Source: Dasyornis broadbenti (taxonomy: Eukaryota > Chordata > Aves > Passeriformes > Dasyornithidae). From it: 64,000 bases of DNA. Position 1 is the first letter of the stretch, and each line of letters begins with the position of its first letter. The stretch is from the NCBI GenBank assembly GCA_013397935.1, contig VZRN01002994.1:318646-382645 (forward strand), given 5' to 3'. Positions 50,237-62,984 of this stretch are shown here, one piece after another. The notes under the pieces are model-generated. The model was not told the origin of the DNA. It ran no database searches and saw only the letters and a program-made list of their open reading frames with translations. The translations under genes and the position numbers were made by a program.

Positions 50237-51442
50237 CTGCACAACAGTAAGGTAAACAAATACCTGAACATCTGGTCATATTATAAAATGTAAGAATATG
50301 TTAATTTAACATAATACTGATGATTTTAAGTCAAAATAACAGAGAAGAACTCAACTGCAGTGACTAACTGATGTTTCACAAGACAGCTGAGCAAATTTAG
50401 CATCTTACAGCTGCTGCAGCCTCCTTTCCCTTTCTCTGTCCCCCAAGTCCTCATTAATCCTCTACTAGAATAGTTTATCTCACTAAGCCTGCAAAAAGAG
50501 AAACTCATATAAAGAAAAAAACTTTTGTGCTATTTCAGTGAATATGCTGAATCAGCTTGCTGACCAGGAAAGATGAGGCAGCATATGGTGAGAGAGAAGA
50601 AGAGGAAACAGCACTGCTAGCCTTTAGAAAAGCTCAAATATCTCATGAAAACTAACCTTTAATTGGCTCTCTCTATACATATCCTCCGTTTGGACATCTA
50701 TGCAGCAATTACAGCATTATCACATATTTATAGTTCATTCCTGAATGTGCACCGATTTCCTACGCATTGGCTGGAATGAATGACTTCCATGTTTTAGAAA
50801 AATCAGAAAAATAGCTTGGAAATGTATTTTAAAATAAATCCCTTCATCTTTCATATTTCTAAGTAAATCTTAATTTAAACGAACAGAAAAGCTACAATGT
50901 TGAAATATCTCCTTATTTTAGCATGCCTCATACAAACCTGACATCAGACTCATGAAAACAACTGTACCTCCCAAATACATGAATACAATTTCTCTTTCCT
51001 GCAAAACTGAATTTTAATGAGCATATTGGAGACTGAGACTAGCTTTATGATGAAAAGTGGTTTTAAGCCTTGTAAGTCTTTAAGGACTTCTTTTTTTAAA
51101 ATAAAATGCTTTTAATTTTTTTTAAAGTATCCAATAATTATAAACTTCATCTTTCTATTTAAAAGGAAATCTATGCAAACAAATCTTTGTACAATTTTGT
51201 TTTGCTATTGAAAGCTGAATTGATTCCAGCAGGTTTCATGTACTTGAAAGTTATACGTCACAGGTGTAAGGCTGACATGTCATACTGTCAAAATTTAAAT
51301 CTCCTTTCTGCCACACATTTTCTTTATTTTTAAAGACTATGAAATAGTATCTTTTTATTTTATTTGGAATTTAAATACCATTACACCATATCCAGCATTT
51401 CTGATTTAAAAATTAAGACATCTTAATGGAATTCGGACCTAC
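50237..51442 (-). other. Intron 7-8
   Basis: 1206 nt, unique and AT-rich. No repeat or extra exon recognised. Confidence 0.75.
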
Positions 51443-51599
51443 TTTGCAATTTTTTGCTAGTGCTTTCTCCACCATGAACATGTCTTCTTGGCATGAATGG
51501 TGATGGTTGAGGCAGAGGTAGTGAAGATTCATCATGTGTCTGTAGCTTATACCAATGTGGTTCATCATCTAAAAGTGCTGTCTCCAGCTCTATAAGAAT
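51443..51599 (-). CDS. RIMS1: RIMS1 exon 7: end of C2A and start of central linker
   Basis: The exon encodes Ile230-Gln281 and the first base of Arg282. ILIELETALLDDEPHWYKL closes the C2A fold (to about residue 250). It is followed by QTHDESSLPLPQPSPFMP, then RRHVHGGESTSKKLQ. The first half is identical to mammalian RIM1 as I recall it; the part after the fold has a few changes. It leaves in phase 1 before gtaggt. Confidence 0.95.
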
Positions 51600-51728
51600 C
51601 TAGCAGAAAAATCACCAGGTTTCAGTTTTACTTTCAAGGCACTCACAGAAACACATACACAAAATACATATGCACATGTATTCAAAACCAAACAATGAAC
51701 TCAGAAAAAATGTGATTGTATGCATCAC

Positions 51729-51900
51729 CTCTCCAAGAAATTCACTCTCTTCTTCTTGTACTCTTGGCTGATCCCATACAGTAATTTCAAGCATTCGTTC
51801 TCTAAAATCTCTACGATGTACATGTGAGTAGAGAAAAGTTTGATTCCATTTCGGCTCTAGACTTTTCTTTACTGTTTTGGTCCTTCTTTTACTCTTATCA
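51729..51900 (-). CDS. RIMS1: RIMS1 exon 6: C2A domain, polybasic strand and core
   Basis: The exon encodes the end of Ser172 to Glu229. It begins with the polybasic stretch DKSKRRTKTVKK, then SLEPKWNQTFLYSHVHRRDF, RERMLEITVWDQPRVQ and EEESEFLGE. The WNQTF and LEITVWD blocks are C2 hallmarks. The acidic cluster EEES replaces the regular Asp spacing of a calcium-binding loop 3. The acceptor is ccag and the donor gtgatg; the intron to the next exon is only 129 nt, the shortest in the window. Confidence 0.96.
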
Positions 51901-52220
51901 CTGGAACATAAATATTTGTTTTAAATTATTCATAGAAATAAATCAGAAAATACTGTGTACTCGTCAGCACTTAACTGTTTTCATTCTCTCTTATCTGATA
52001 ATGCCTATATGGAAAAAGCATTTTCTGCACAGTGATCACATTCTTACAAAACACCATAAAGTTAAATTGGTACTGACTTGCATGATTCAAGTGCAATTTT
52101 TTGTTACAAATTATCTAGCTATAAAAAATTGTAAAAAGAAGTTCTTCATAAGCATTCATTAAAAGTTGATTCAATACATGGTAAATTAAAACATAATTTT
52201 CTAAACTGAAGTACTGTTAC
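51901..52220 (-). other. Short intron inside C2A
   Basis: 320 nt between two C2A exons. AT-rich, no feature beyond splice sites. Confidence 0.8.
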
Positions 52221-52351
52221 CTTCTGTCTGGAAGAAAATACATTTTTACATAGGGATTTCTGGGGCGTCCATCTACTCTTGGTGGCAGATCCGTTGCTTG
52301 TAGAACATTCACTATTAACTGATGTCCCACTTTGTCATACCAGAGTTTAAC
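52221..52351 (-). CDS. RIMS1: RIMS1 exon 5: C2A domain, strands 1-4
   Basis: The exon encodes Val129-Arg171 and two bases of Ser172. Visible elements are VKLWYDKVGHQLIVNVLQA (first strands), TDLPPRVDGRPRNPYVKM and YFLPDRS. Classical calcium-binding C2 domains have an Asp at the position before PYVK; here it is Asn (RNPYVK), in keeping with the RIM C2A domain being known not to bind calcium. The exon is phase 0 in, phase 2 out, with a gtaaca donor. The next exon is 320 nt away. Confidence 0.96.
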
Positions 52352-53398
52352 CTACAGGAATCAAGTTACCAGAAAACATTACTGAAAAGGGAGAAGAAAC
52401 AGGATTTTACATTTTACATTAAAAATAACTGCAAAGTTAAAGTAACCATTGTTGTTTCTTTTTTTTTTCACAAGAGACAATGAGATATATTGCATTTCAA
52501 ATCCCTTAATATTTAATTAGGTTAGATGGAAAAGATGATGGTATATACCAAAGACTGTTATATTTACCACAGCTGAATAAAATTATGGTGCCTGACTATA
52601 TGTACATTGTTTAATGTACTCCCTGCATAATCTTGTACCTGTAAGTGCACTTAAACCAGCATGTCTTAGCTCTGCACCTTAAAAGCTACATTAAAAAGGA
52701 AGCTCTGACTGCATCTAATCTCAAGGCACAGTTGAAATCTATCTACTCAGATTTGTAACCCTTTCAAAAGTTTTTATGAAAAGAATAATATACAGCTACA
52801 TAATTTCTTAAGAGAATAATAATATTAGGAAATTTTTAAGCCTGCTGTACACTTATAAATTGATAAGGTCAGTATAAAAATATAAGAATGTAGAAAACAG
52901 TCTAGGTACTTACAATATATTTAATAAGCAGGACTTAGATTAGTATTACAAGAAAGTTGCAAGACGTATCTAAATTAAAATGCATTACTGAATAGTGTAA
53001 TGCTTAACAAATATACAGCTCTTTAAGTGTTCCCATAAAGAAAGTAAAGTGATACTATGCTTGTTATCTGCAGATTACTGGACATGTACTGCAATGTCAC
53101 TATTTTCAATACAGAAGCTACAAAATTACAAGTTTCAAGGCACTTTCATGGGTTCTTCTCAAAGTCAATTCCTGCACTCTTTGGTGTTTAAAGACAACAA
53201 TTTCTTACATCTGCTATGATTAAAGTGATGGCTTGTTAGTGCGCACAGAGGATGTTAAAAAACTTTTGAAGGCGTTAGTCTTTACCAACAATGGACATTT
53301 CTCTTGACCTCCCAATAGATCTCAGGAATGTGCAAGGCTGAGGGACCAGCACTTCACAGATTTCCATTAACAACTCAAGAAAAACAAAATATGCTCAC
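52352..53398 (-). other. Intron 4-5, before C2A
   Basis: 1047 nt of unique AT-rich sequence with a T9 run near 52460. Nothing else seen. Confidence 0.75.
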
Positions 53399-53511
53399 AG
53401 AAAGCTGCCCTGGTAGGACCTGTGGTGCATCCCGTAGGGCTCCAGGGCTAGTCGGAGATATAACAGAAATAGAAGGCCTTTCCATCTTCTGAGATTCAAA
53501 AGAACTTGAAC
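53399..53511 (-). CDS. RIMS1: RIMS1 exon 4: serine-rich linker into C2A
   Basis: The exon encodes the end of Ser91 to Ser128: a short serine run, FESQKMERPSISVISPTSP, then GALRDAPQVLPGQLS. It enters after ttttag and leaves in phase 0 before gtgagc. Only one residue (Arg for Lys after GAL) differs from the RIM1 sequence I remember. It joins cleanly to VKLW, the first strand of C2A. Confidence 0.95.
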
Positions 53512-54600
53512 CTAAAACCACAAGAGGAACACATGAACTTAGCATCCAAAATTCAAATAACTTATGAATTGCTTTTTCTTTGGATTCTATAAAGCTTGTA
53601 TTTATACGCACTATAACCGGAATAATACACAGCAAGATTTTAAACTTAGAGCATAGTGAAAAGGCTGCCTGTTTACCCCTACATCCCAGAGTAAACCTGC
53701 CATTTTTTGGTTTATTTGAAATAACATATAAAAAAGTGTTCTTCATACATCATTGAAAAATCATAGCAAGTGTTTTAAATAAAATACTGTTCTCTGACAA
53801 AATCACACATCTCCCTTCCCATGCAAACTAATCTGATTCCATGATTCTAAGTCTTTGATGAATAGACCACATGTGTTGTATGGATTATAGTCCTGGTAGC
53901 CTCTGAAATTTTAATGGGAAGACATGCAGGACATGCATCTGGCATGGAGGATATTTCAGCAACTGCTGGACATCATCAGCTCTCCACCAGTGAAACAGAG
54001 CCCTCACTAATGATATGAGCTTGTGACAAGTGTACACACAGAACCCTGTCCCAGGGAAGGCTTCTAGTTGCATCTCAGGAAAGGCTCAGATGGGCGCGGT
54101 CTGGGAGCTACGTCCCTCAAATATGCTGGCTGAAAATGTTCAAATGGCATAGTTAAAAAGAACACCAGTGTTTTGAAGTATGATGTACAAAATGTCCACC
54201 TAACCAAAGTTTTCTTGTTAAGAAAAAGAGAAACAAGAACTCTGGACTTACTATGGATGGTGCAGGAGGTGAAATCCTGACACCATTTGTACCTTTGGCA
54301 GTCCCTTATACCTGTTTTCTCTGTTATGTTAGGGGAAGTAAATCATTATTTTGGTACTAACAACACAAGATATAGAAAAAATAATAGAATTCTGCTAACA
54401 TTGGAAATCTGTGTATATGTTTAATAACATCCATACTGCTTCACATTTAACACACAAGACCAAAACCCATTGAATTTTGTCACGCAAAAAGCTCAGAGCC
54501 AACGTGATTTCCACAGACCATCTTTCACAAATGTCATAGCTGAAATAATTGTGCTGGGTACAAGATCATGCTTAGAGAAAGGAACAAGGTGTGTACTCAC
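53512..54600 (-). other. Intron 3-4
   Basis: 1089 nt of unique sequence. I see no repeat and no additional exon in it. Confidence 0.75.
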
Positions 54601-54647
54601 TAGACTCTAATGGGGGGTGGGAAGTCTCGGGAATCCGTGGAATATCA
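54601..54647 (-). CDS. RIMS1: RIMS1 exon 3: short PDZ-C2A linker exon
   Basis: This 47-nt exon completes Gly75 and encodes DIPRIPETSHPPLES (76-90) plus the first base of Ser91. The acceptor is ttttag and the donor gtgagt. It follows the SRPIG end of the PDZ domain as in mammalian RIM1, where my recollection has ESSHPPLES; one residue differs (Thr for Ser). The linker is rich in proline and serine and probably disordered. Confidence 0.93.
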
Positions 54648-57053
54648 CTAAAACGTGAATACATAGTAATTAGAAACAACAGAGACAACCTTGGCTATGA
54701 CAAATACATTTCTGGGACAGCTTTTTGGAAACATGGATCTGTTTCTGTTCTAACTGGTTACAAGGAGAGAAAGAGGAAATATTTAAAGATGTACTTTCCA
54801 CTAGCATTCATTAAAATATTGCTAATGCAAACTACTTTCAGCTTAAGGAACTAGCGGACATGACAATATGAACACTACAATGTTAATATTGTGGATGGAT
54901 TACATAATACTTTTACAAGGAGAACAATAAAGAAAGAGCCTTTAAGAAGAGAAAGGGGTGGCAAAAGGAAGTTCAACTATGGTTGTTCAACTATATTTTG
55001 GAGGAAAAAAAATCCAAAAAATAAGACAAAGATTAACTCACTAGTAATTTTTATATAAACGTCTCAAGGTATCCAGAGAATGAAACTGATGAAAACATCT
55101 TACATCAATAAAAAAAGAAAAGTAAATTACATTAGCAATGTTAAACAAACAAAAGAATAATGCATTTCTCCAAAGGATAAAAGAAAATCAAGCCATAATA
55201 CAATTGGGTAGGGACATTTTTCAACATATTCATATACAACACATATACAGATAGAGACAAAATAAACAGGTTAAGTGCACACCCATCTATTAGCATTTTC
55301 CCATCTACAAATTTACTCTTCCATCAAAATCTGGATGATGCTAGTTCCTGGCTCTTTCTATTATCAGCCATCATTGAAAATACATTACAAGAGCAAGAAA
55401 CACCTAGTATTGTACAAATATTAGCGAAGCAGCAGAGCAGAGAAATGGAAACAAAACTTCTCCGTGAATTACTTGAATATGTTCCCATCTACACAGACTA
55501 ATCCAAAACTGGAACTGCCATAACTTTTCTGAAGAGCGCTTACAAGATTTTAAGTCTGGAGATAAGCATTTTAAAGGTATTCAGACACTTGTCTGCTCAG
55601 TGAAACACAGAAGTCTTTCTGACTTGGAAGTCAATAAAACTAAGACTCCTAGTTATATAAAAGTCACTCATGAAAAAGAAACAGACATTTGTATCAGAAA
55701 AGGAATGCAACAGTGCCCAACCACAGCCTTAAATTCACCTTTCATGTCCTGCAATTTAAACTTACGGTGCCTGTGTTTTAAAATAGACTATTTCAGCTCT
55801 GCATTAATGTCTCACATCAGTTTACACCTCACATCACGAAACAGGAATGTGCTTCTCCTTCTCTTGACTTTATAAGTCAAGAATAATGAGGTTTCCTCAA
55901 ACTCATGGAATTATAACTGAATTAGTCATTCTTGACATGGCACAGTACTACTTTACAAACACATGAACAGATTAACGACCTATTGCACAGCAGGGCTGCT
56001 GTGCAGGTTGCTTCCTCTTAACATTTTCACTCTTTCCAAGCTTTCCAGAGTATTTCTCATCAGCCTAAAGTACTTAATTACCATAATCAAACAGATTTTT
56101 CTGTTCAATACGATGTTAAGCTTGCAATATTTTCTTGTGCTAGAATATGAACACTCTCATCTGCAGTATAGCTCCGTTTGTAATAATATTGCTTTTAGGA
56201 TATCTAAACTAAGGTTCATATGTGCAAGGAGTGTTTCAAGATGTAAAGTGCCACCTACAGTGTCAAGTTCTATAGTCCTAGTGTGGTTAAAGAAAGACAC
56301 TAAAACTAACTCTGGGTTTTGTTTTTTTTTTTTTTCTTGTATTGACAACAAAATAGTAGAAAAAAAGGCTAAAAATTAACTTCAAATATTAATTGCACTT
56401 ATAAGCACTTAATAACTGATTCATATTTATGGTAAAGCACTGTTACACTATTACAACTAATGAAGAAAAGTCTAATAATAAATCAACATGAGAAACACAT
56501 CCACACCATTTACATGAGGACAAATCTGAATGAATGGCATGAAGATGCCACATAGGAAAAAACTGATTGAGAGCTCTTTCCTCACTTAGAGCTGGTGATA
56601 CAGACATCCTCAACAGGTAAAGGCAGATGACAAAAATAATCATATCTCCCCTAATACTTTACTGACCATAGAGAAAAGAACTGAAAATACAATTTTTAAA
56701 ATGCATTTTTCTAAACTTGTAATTTCTATGAAGAACTGACAGAAACATGGAAAGACAGAACATAAATTTCAATTCCAGACAAAATGCATGGTTTTCAATA
56801 GAAATGTTATTTGAAATCTCTAAAGCTTTATATAACAATGGATAGAGTTTTTAAAAATGTGTATAATTTACATATACAAAAGACATATTATTTACATCTA
56901 TTTTTAGATTTATAGATATATATTATGCATGTGCATGTGTGTGTCTATATATATACAAATTATTGGTAGGAAATTTCTTCCCTAATATATTTATCTTGTT
57001 TAACTACAGCTTCACACTGAATTGCAAGACACAAAAATAAAACAAATAAAAAG

Positions 57054-57074
57054 GGAAAGAAAGAAAGAAAGAAT
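57054..57074. repeat. GAAA tetranucleotide run
   Basis: About five copies of gaaa in intron 2-3, a simple microsatellite. Confidence 0.85.
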
Positions 57075-58655
57075 ACAGTATAGTATTGATCATCAAACTC
57101 ATGTCAGAGTATTCTAATAAGCTCCGTAACAGTTCTGCTCTCTGCTAACAATTTTAAAATGTACTGAAGCATAGCTATCCTTCTGTCTATATGTGAATTT
57201 CTTACAAATTGAATAATTCAGTTTCATAATAATTTCTTAAACTTTAGATGCACAGAAGAAAAGTAACTGGAGTAATAGACTATCAAATGTATGAGTGGTA
57301 TTTTTTTAAATGTTTGCATTTTAATTAGAGAATGAACATTCTAAAAGGAAACTATAATCTAAAAGTTTTTATGTAAGAAAACTAGTCTTACCTAGCCTGC
57401 TTTTAATTTTGGACTGCAGAAAATATATGATTTACAAAAAAGCTCTTCAGAAGAAATACTAGCTCATGACTTAAAATATTTGAAACTCGTCTAGTCAAAG
57501 AAAAACAAAGTGAAAAGTTGCATGAGAAACATAGAGTCAGACACACACCCAGTAAGGAGCTGCCAACATCAAACTTTGTCTTTCCATCTCTACCTTGAAA
57601 GACAAAGGTACTTTGTGGTCTTACATGATATAACATATGATTATCTTATGTTTGATCCTTCCACACCTCAATGAATACATAAACAAAACCAAAATACACC
57701 TTAGGTTGAAAAACTGTGCAGATATATGGTTTACGATAATCACTATTTTGCACAAGAACAGCTATACTTTCTCTGAGGGATATAGTCAAGAGGTTGATCA
57801 CTGAAGACAATCCTAATTCAAATGTGGTTGTAATCCACACTCTTTTGGCTTGTTCTAGGAGTAGATGTAGCATCTTCTACACCCCAGAGAGTTTCTAAAG
57901 AGTTTCTGAGTACCTCTCCCCAGTGCTCATCCTGCTATTTCCAAAACCATTTCTTCCCATCAGAACCTGTAGATCAATCTGCATTTTGCATTACATTACT
58001 TGAGCAGCCCTCTGGAGTTCTCCACTGCCTGGTTTATGATGGTGGTTCTACCTCCTTGCCAGGACCTAGAGCATAGTAACAATCCCTGCACAGAGGAACT
58101 CAATCATATCAGAGAAACAACAGTTTTGGCAGCATTATCAGTAGAAATCTCAACAAAGATAGCTAGCATCTGACAAAGAAAACAAAGAGAAATGAAAAAA
58201 ACATTTGTTTTACCTGCACTATCCCATAGAGCACACAAGAGATGGTGAGTTAGTTACCATGCCACGCTTCTTCTCCAAAAAGCATCCTGCCAGAGGATTT
58301 TCTATGCTGTCCTTTGTTAACCACCTCTCACATTATATGCATATTCATAGGTAATCCTTTCCCTCATATTTAGATAGTCAACCCATTAATTCTACTTTTT
58401 ATAGGTTTCTTATCTACCTTGTGTTGCAGCCATTAGAATTAGTGTCAATTAGTTTCTATGGAGTTTCCACGGTACTATTGCGGTTATACTGTTTATTGTT
58501 GTTATGCCTTTATCTGCTAATAGTGCTACGTGCTTCACATTTTTCTCTAATAAACATCCTACAATTATCCATTACTCAAAATTACATTTGCTGGTAGACA
58601 CAGAAATCCAAATTTACAAGACGGAGCAAATTGTTTAGACCGCAATTTTGTAACT

Positions 58656-58687
58656 GGCAGTCTAATTTGCAGGCAGTCTAATTTGTG
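58656..58687. repeat. 16-bp tandem duplication
   Basis: ggcagtctaatttgca is followed directly by ggcagtctaatttgtg, two mismatches in 16. Confidence 0.9.
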
Positions 58688-61317
58688 GACTTACAGTCCT
58701 TCCATTATTCACTTAAGGCAAACTGTGTCGTATTTGGGCTTTTTAGACCTAATATGCTAGGAATTTTTCAATCAGGACCATTAGAGGTGCTGGTACATTA
58801 TTTGCATTATTAATACTGAGAGATGAAAACACTTAAATTATGTAGATGAAATACCATTTTCAGGCCTTTCGGGAACTTGTTCCCTCATAGGAATTTTAGC
58901 TGTAATGGATTATCACTTAATGCTGTATCATACAACTTCAATTCTGCTTAGTCAACACCTAAAGTAGCCATAGAACTTTGAGATACTAGATTTTTTGAAC
59001 GGGATGAAATAAAATTCCCTGTTGTGAATTTGAAACAATCACACAGTTTGGAAAACAAGACAGAGCAAAGCTAGGAAGAAAATCAAAGTAATCTGTTAAT
59101 GCAAGCAAACCATTTTCCATCATGCAACACAATTAACATAGATTATTTTTATTAAGAAAAAAGAAAAAAAGGAACAAGAAAATCCTGTGCAGTATGCTCC
59201 TTCTTTTGATAACTACTATCATGATTTCCTTTGTTGTACAATGTCTGAAATTCTTGACTATTTCCAGATGACAGATGGGTAAATAAATCCCAATCTGATA
59301 TAAAACAATTAGACTTTGACTCATTACTGAAGGATAAAAGGGAACTGTCTTAAAATTTCAAAGTTCCATGCTCTAGGGATATTTATTTATTCTCATAAAA
59401 CTCCCAAAAAACAACTTGACCCTCAAGCAAAAAAAAAAAAAACTTTAAGAAATTTATTGAGAGACAACTCTACAGAATAATGTTCTATTATGTAAAAACC
59501 TCCATGCCAAGACTCCATTTATCTCAAAATAAAAGCACAATCTGATGTGTTCTATTTTTGGCTGTGTATTGAAAAAATATGCATGGGTCATCCAAAGCAA
59601 AACTTTACATTTTATTGGTACTATTTCTGGCTGTACTATTCTAGTGTAAAATCCACTGCTCAGTCAGAGTCAGGAACATTCTTTGGTTTTGAACACACTT
59701 CCAAAAAATGGTGGTATTTTCTGTTTTTCTTCAGGAAAACATCACTGGAATTCAGTCACCTTGTACTTCATTTTTCTAAACTAATAGATTTATCAAATTT
59801 GTAAACTAGACGAATATATTTGGTTTAATACTGAAGTTGTCTTAGAAGTTTAAGGGCACACGACATTTGTAATTATATTCACAGCAATAAGTACATCTAA
59901 AGCCATTATTTAAAGTGCTAATCTAGCACTTTCCTTTTACACCAGTTGTACAGTTGTACAAATCCATTTCCAGGTTTTCTTCAGCTGAGAGGGGGAGTTC
60001 AAGTCATGTGTGGTATCAATATATTTCTTTTTTGCTGATTTAAACATAAAAACTAGACTTCCAAAAATCTCCTTAAAGCATGTTATTTTTAATTACAAAG
60101 ACGTACAACTGGTTTTGCAATTTTCTTTCCAGAACGTCTCCTAATTTATCTTACTCAAAAAATGCAGCTTCTAATCCCCCACAGTCTTCATCTGGGTGGT
60201 AATTTTAGCATTTAACAGCCACTGTTACTGCATCAAACTTTTGTTTTCCACTAGAAGGTCAAACTGATAGGTGGAATTACCTTTTAATGTCAATTTAAGT
60301 ACCTTTAATAGAGATAGCCATTAAAAAGGCAAAGCTTATTTGCAAAATATAGCTACACATGCATAGTACAGACAAAATCAATAATCAAAATGCAAAAGAA
60401 TATTTTAGTCGGAAAAGAGATTAATAGCTTTTTGTTTCTAAAACTGAAAAAGTATCATATTTGAGACAACCAAAAACTATAATTAAGATGAAAATAGCAA
60501 ATTCAAAATAATTACTTTTTATTGTTAATAATGAGACTGTTTTACAACGTAAACATGAATTTACAAAAAAAATGATTGCTATTCAATGCTGTAAGACTTA
60601 GCTCAAAACATTCCTGATATCACTAAAACGACTATGACTAATGCAGGGCCAATCCCCCTAAACTTATCAATTCAAACAGATTTTATTTTCCTTCTAAGGT
60701 TTATTGGGGAAATCAAGAATATAAGAATTGTTATAACAAAACCCCAAACCTGAGTTCATAATATATAAAAGTAGAGACTATGTTAATGCATAACATGTTG
60801 ATGAAACTTTTTGTTTCCACTTTTGACTTCGATAACAATCATTTCAGGGTAAACACAGTCTTTTCAATTCAGTTCTGTGTTTCTTTTGTTGCTCTTTAAA
60901 GAAGGCCTGTTTAAAATCCTACTAGCATTGACTTATTAGAATACTGCAATGCTTCCCTCGACTCATGAAGACCTTTATAAGCTATTCTGATCTAGTAGGC
61001 TGAAAGTCTGAAAACCAGAATTTTCTCATGCACAGGTGTACTTAATCCACTAATTTTCCTTTGCCACTTGAAAAAAAACCTTTCTATTACTTTGACCACA
61101 CAGAAAATAATATTTATGCTTCTACATATATGTCACTGCAAAAGCACAAGATTATAAATGGCAGTGAAGAAAATGGACTATACAGAATGTCAATAATAGA
61201 AAGTGAATCATGTCCCATTATTAAGCACTAAAAAATAATTAACTCACAAATAATCCCTTTAAAATTCCCATTAGCAGAAGTAATAACTATGCTTAAGAAG
61301 CAAGTCTTTAGCCTTAC

Positions 61318-61441
61318 CCAATAGGCCTTGAAACAATAATTTCAACTTGAGGTTCTGATTTTGATTCTAAAATAATGTTGTAAACTTCTTCATTTGTAGC
61401 TCCAGGCAAGGGTTTACCATTCCATTCTAGAACTTCATCCC
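61318..61441 (-). CDS. RIMS1: RIMS1 exon 2: second half of PDZ domain
   Basis: The exon encodes Gly34 to Ile74 and the first two bases of Gly75 (phase 1 in, phase 2 out). It contains GDEVLEWNGKPL, the alpha-B helix NEEVYNIILESK that lines the peptide groove, and the final strand QVEIIVSRPIG. The sequence KPLPGATNEEVY is what I remember for RIM1; RIM2 reads differently here, so this exon carries much of the paralogue assignment. The donor is a good gtaagg. It is separated from the first PDZ exon by 1.4 kb. Confidence 0.95.
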
Positions 61442-62884
61442 CTTGAATTTAAAGAGAATTTTATCTCACTTTCATATTCTTTACAAAGAATGAAATCTAT
61501 ATTACCAAGTAACATTAAAAGGATTTAAAAATCATAAAAGAGCTGTGTTGAAACCTTTGGACACCTTCTTGTCAAGCTGCTTTCTAGATGGTAGCTCCCA
61601 GTGCTTAATCTTGCACAGGGATGTTCTGCTCCTCCTGCAAGGCTTCATATTTGCCATTATTAAAATTTGTGACGTTTGTACAATTACTCAAAGATTTATC
61701 AACTACACAAATTTCAGAGGTTTTTTATAAGGACAAAAGTGTGTTTTGCTAACAGCAAGGACTCATTCATGCCTTTTTTGTGGTTTTAGTCCCTTACAAT
61801 AGGATGAACAGATTTTCACTCATTGGAAACATGCAAAACAATGTATTTTTTCTGGGAAATAATTCTGGCTCTAAAACTACTTTCAGAAATTAAAAAAATT
61901 AAAAATAGCTTTCATTAAAAAAACCCCAAACAAACCTAGACCAGAATTAGAAACTTAAGATTTCAGCCCAAATAATTCAAGATTAGTGGAGACAAACTTA
62001 TTTTCTCTAATTATAATCTATAATTTAAAATCTATAAACAACTCTAATAGTTGGTGCTATCAACCCCATGTATACTGGTTTGGTAAAAAAGGAAAAATTA
62101 AAAATGCCCAAAAAGTAGGATATTTTTAGAAACTCATCATCCTTTCTACTTCTTTATTACTATCTGCTTCACACAATTATCCTAAAGCAATACACATTGG
62201 CATTGGAGCTTCTGGGTTCTTAAGGCACTACATAGATACTTTGGTTTGCTAAGACAACGCTTGGAAAGTAGTTGCTTAGAGCTATGGCAAAACTATAAAT
62301 CATTAAGAAGTGACTTTGAAAACCAAATGCTGTGCTTAATTCTTTCTTAATTTAGAAGCTTCAAAAGTGCCAGTAGCACAGCCATTCATTTGTAATTGCA
62401 ATATATATATCTAATAGAAATGAAATATTTTAGGACCATTTTATTGCCTTGATTTCCATTTTCATTTGTAACAGTTAATACTGAAAGGAGCACTAAGAAA
62501 ATCCACTGTGTATGCAGTGTGTCATCCTTCGGTGATGTGAGTTTTGTTTGCCGTAATCAGTTTAAAAAAAAATGTTTGCATTGCTTCTGTAAAGTGTAAC
62601 AAGCAGCTCCTGAGCTAGTAAACAAAAATTTGTCAGTGACACTTAGTCCTGATACTGGCATTCCTCAGGAGTATCCTTTCTTTTGCTCATACATCCAAGC
62701 AATTGGAGTTCATAATAAACTCAAAATGTATGCAACCATGACATTTCATAATAACATTACAATATTGTTCTGTATTCAAAAAACATTACCATATCACATG
62801 ACCAATGTTAGTATAGATTAAAAGTTGCATTCAATAGGCCATTATAAAAAGACAGTATATTCTATATGCAACTGATTGATTTAC
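61442..62884 (-). other. Intron between the two PDZ exons
   Basis: 1443 nt with no repeat, no conserved-looking open stretch and no second acceptor in frame that I could support. Confidence 0.8.
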
Positions 62885-62984
62885 CTGCTCTGAGATGCCC
62901 CACCACATCAGCCAAGCTACCTTTCTTCACTTTGGTAATGAAGGCACCGAGTCGTCCTAATTCTGTCATTTTTCCTCCAACAAC
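62885..62984 (-). CDS. RIMS1: RIMS1 exon 1 of window: first half of PDZ domain
   Basis: The exon encodes residues 1-33 plus the first base of Gly34. It starts in phase 0 after an aaccag acceptor and ends ...GCA G before gtaaat. It shows VVGGKM, then LGRLGAFITKV, the carboxylate-binding loop and second strand of the PDZ fold, then KKGSLADVVGHLRAG. The RIM PDZ domain binds the C-termini of ELKS/ERC proteins and of N- and P/Q-type calcium channels. The preceding GLK codons expected from mammalian RIM1 must be in an exon beyond 64000. The pyrimidine tract before the acceptor is poor, but the match to RIM1 is nearly residue for residue. Confidence 0.94.

Larger units (their letters stand above)
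54648..61317 (-). other. Intron between PDZ and exon 3
   Basis: 6670 nt. It holds simple sequence only: an AT/GT tract near 56880-56960, a GAAA run near 57054-57074, and a two-copy 16-bp direct repeat at 58656-58687. Scattered open frames of 60-140 codons show no recognisable domain. Confidence 0.75.

Noticed and set aside
2346..62984. Assignment of the gene to RIMS2
   Set aside because: PDZ (KPLPGATNEEVY), C2A (VKLWYDKVGHQLIVNVLQ) and the GRWSP and HYKTLPP linker exons agree with my memory of RIM1, not RIM2. A database search would settle it.
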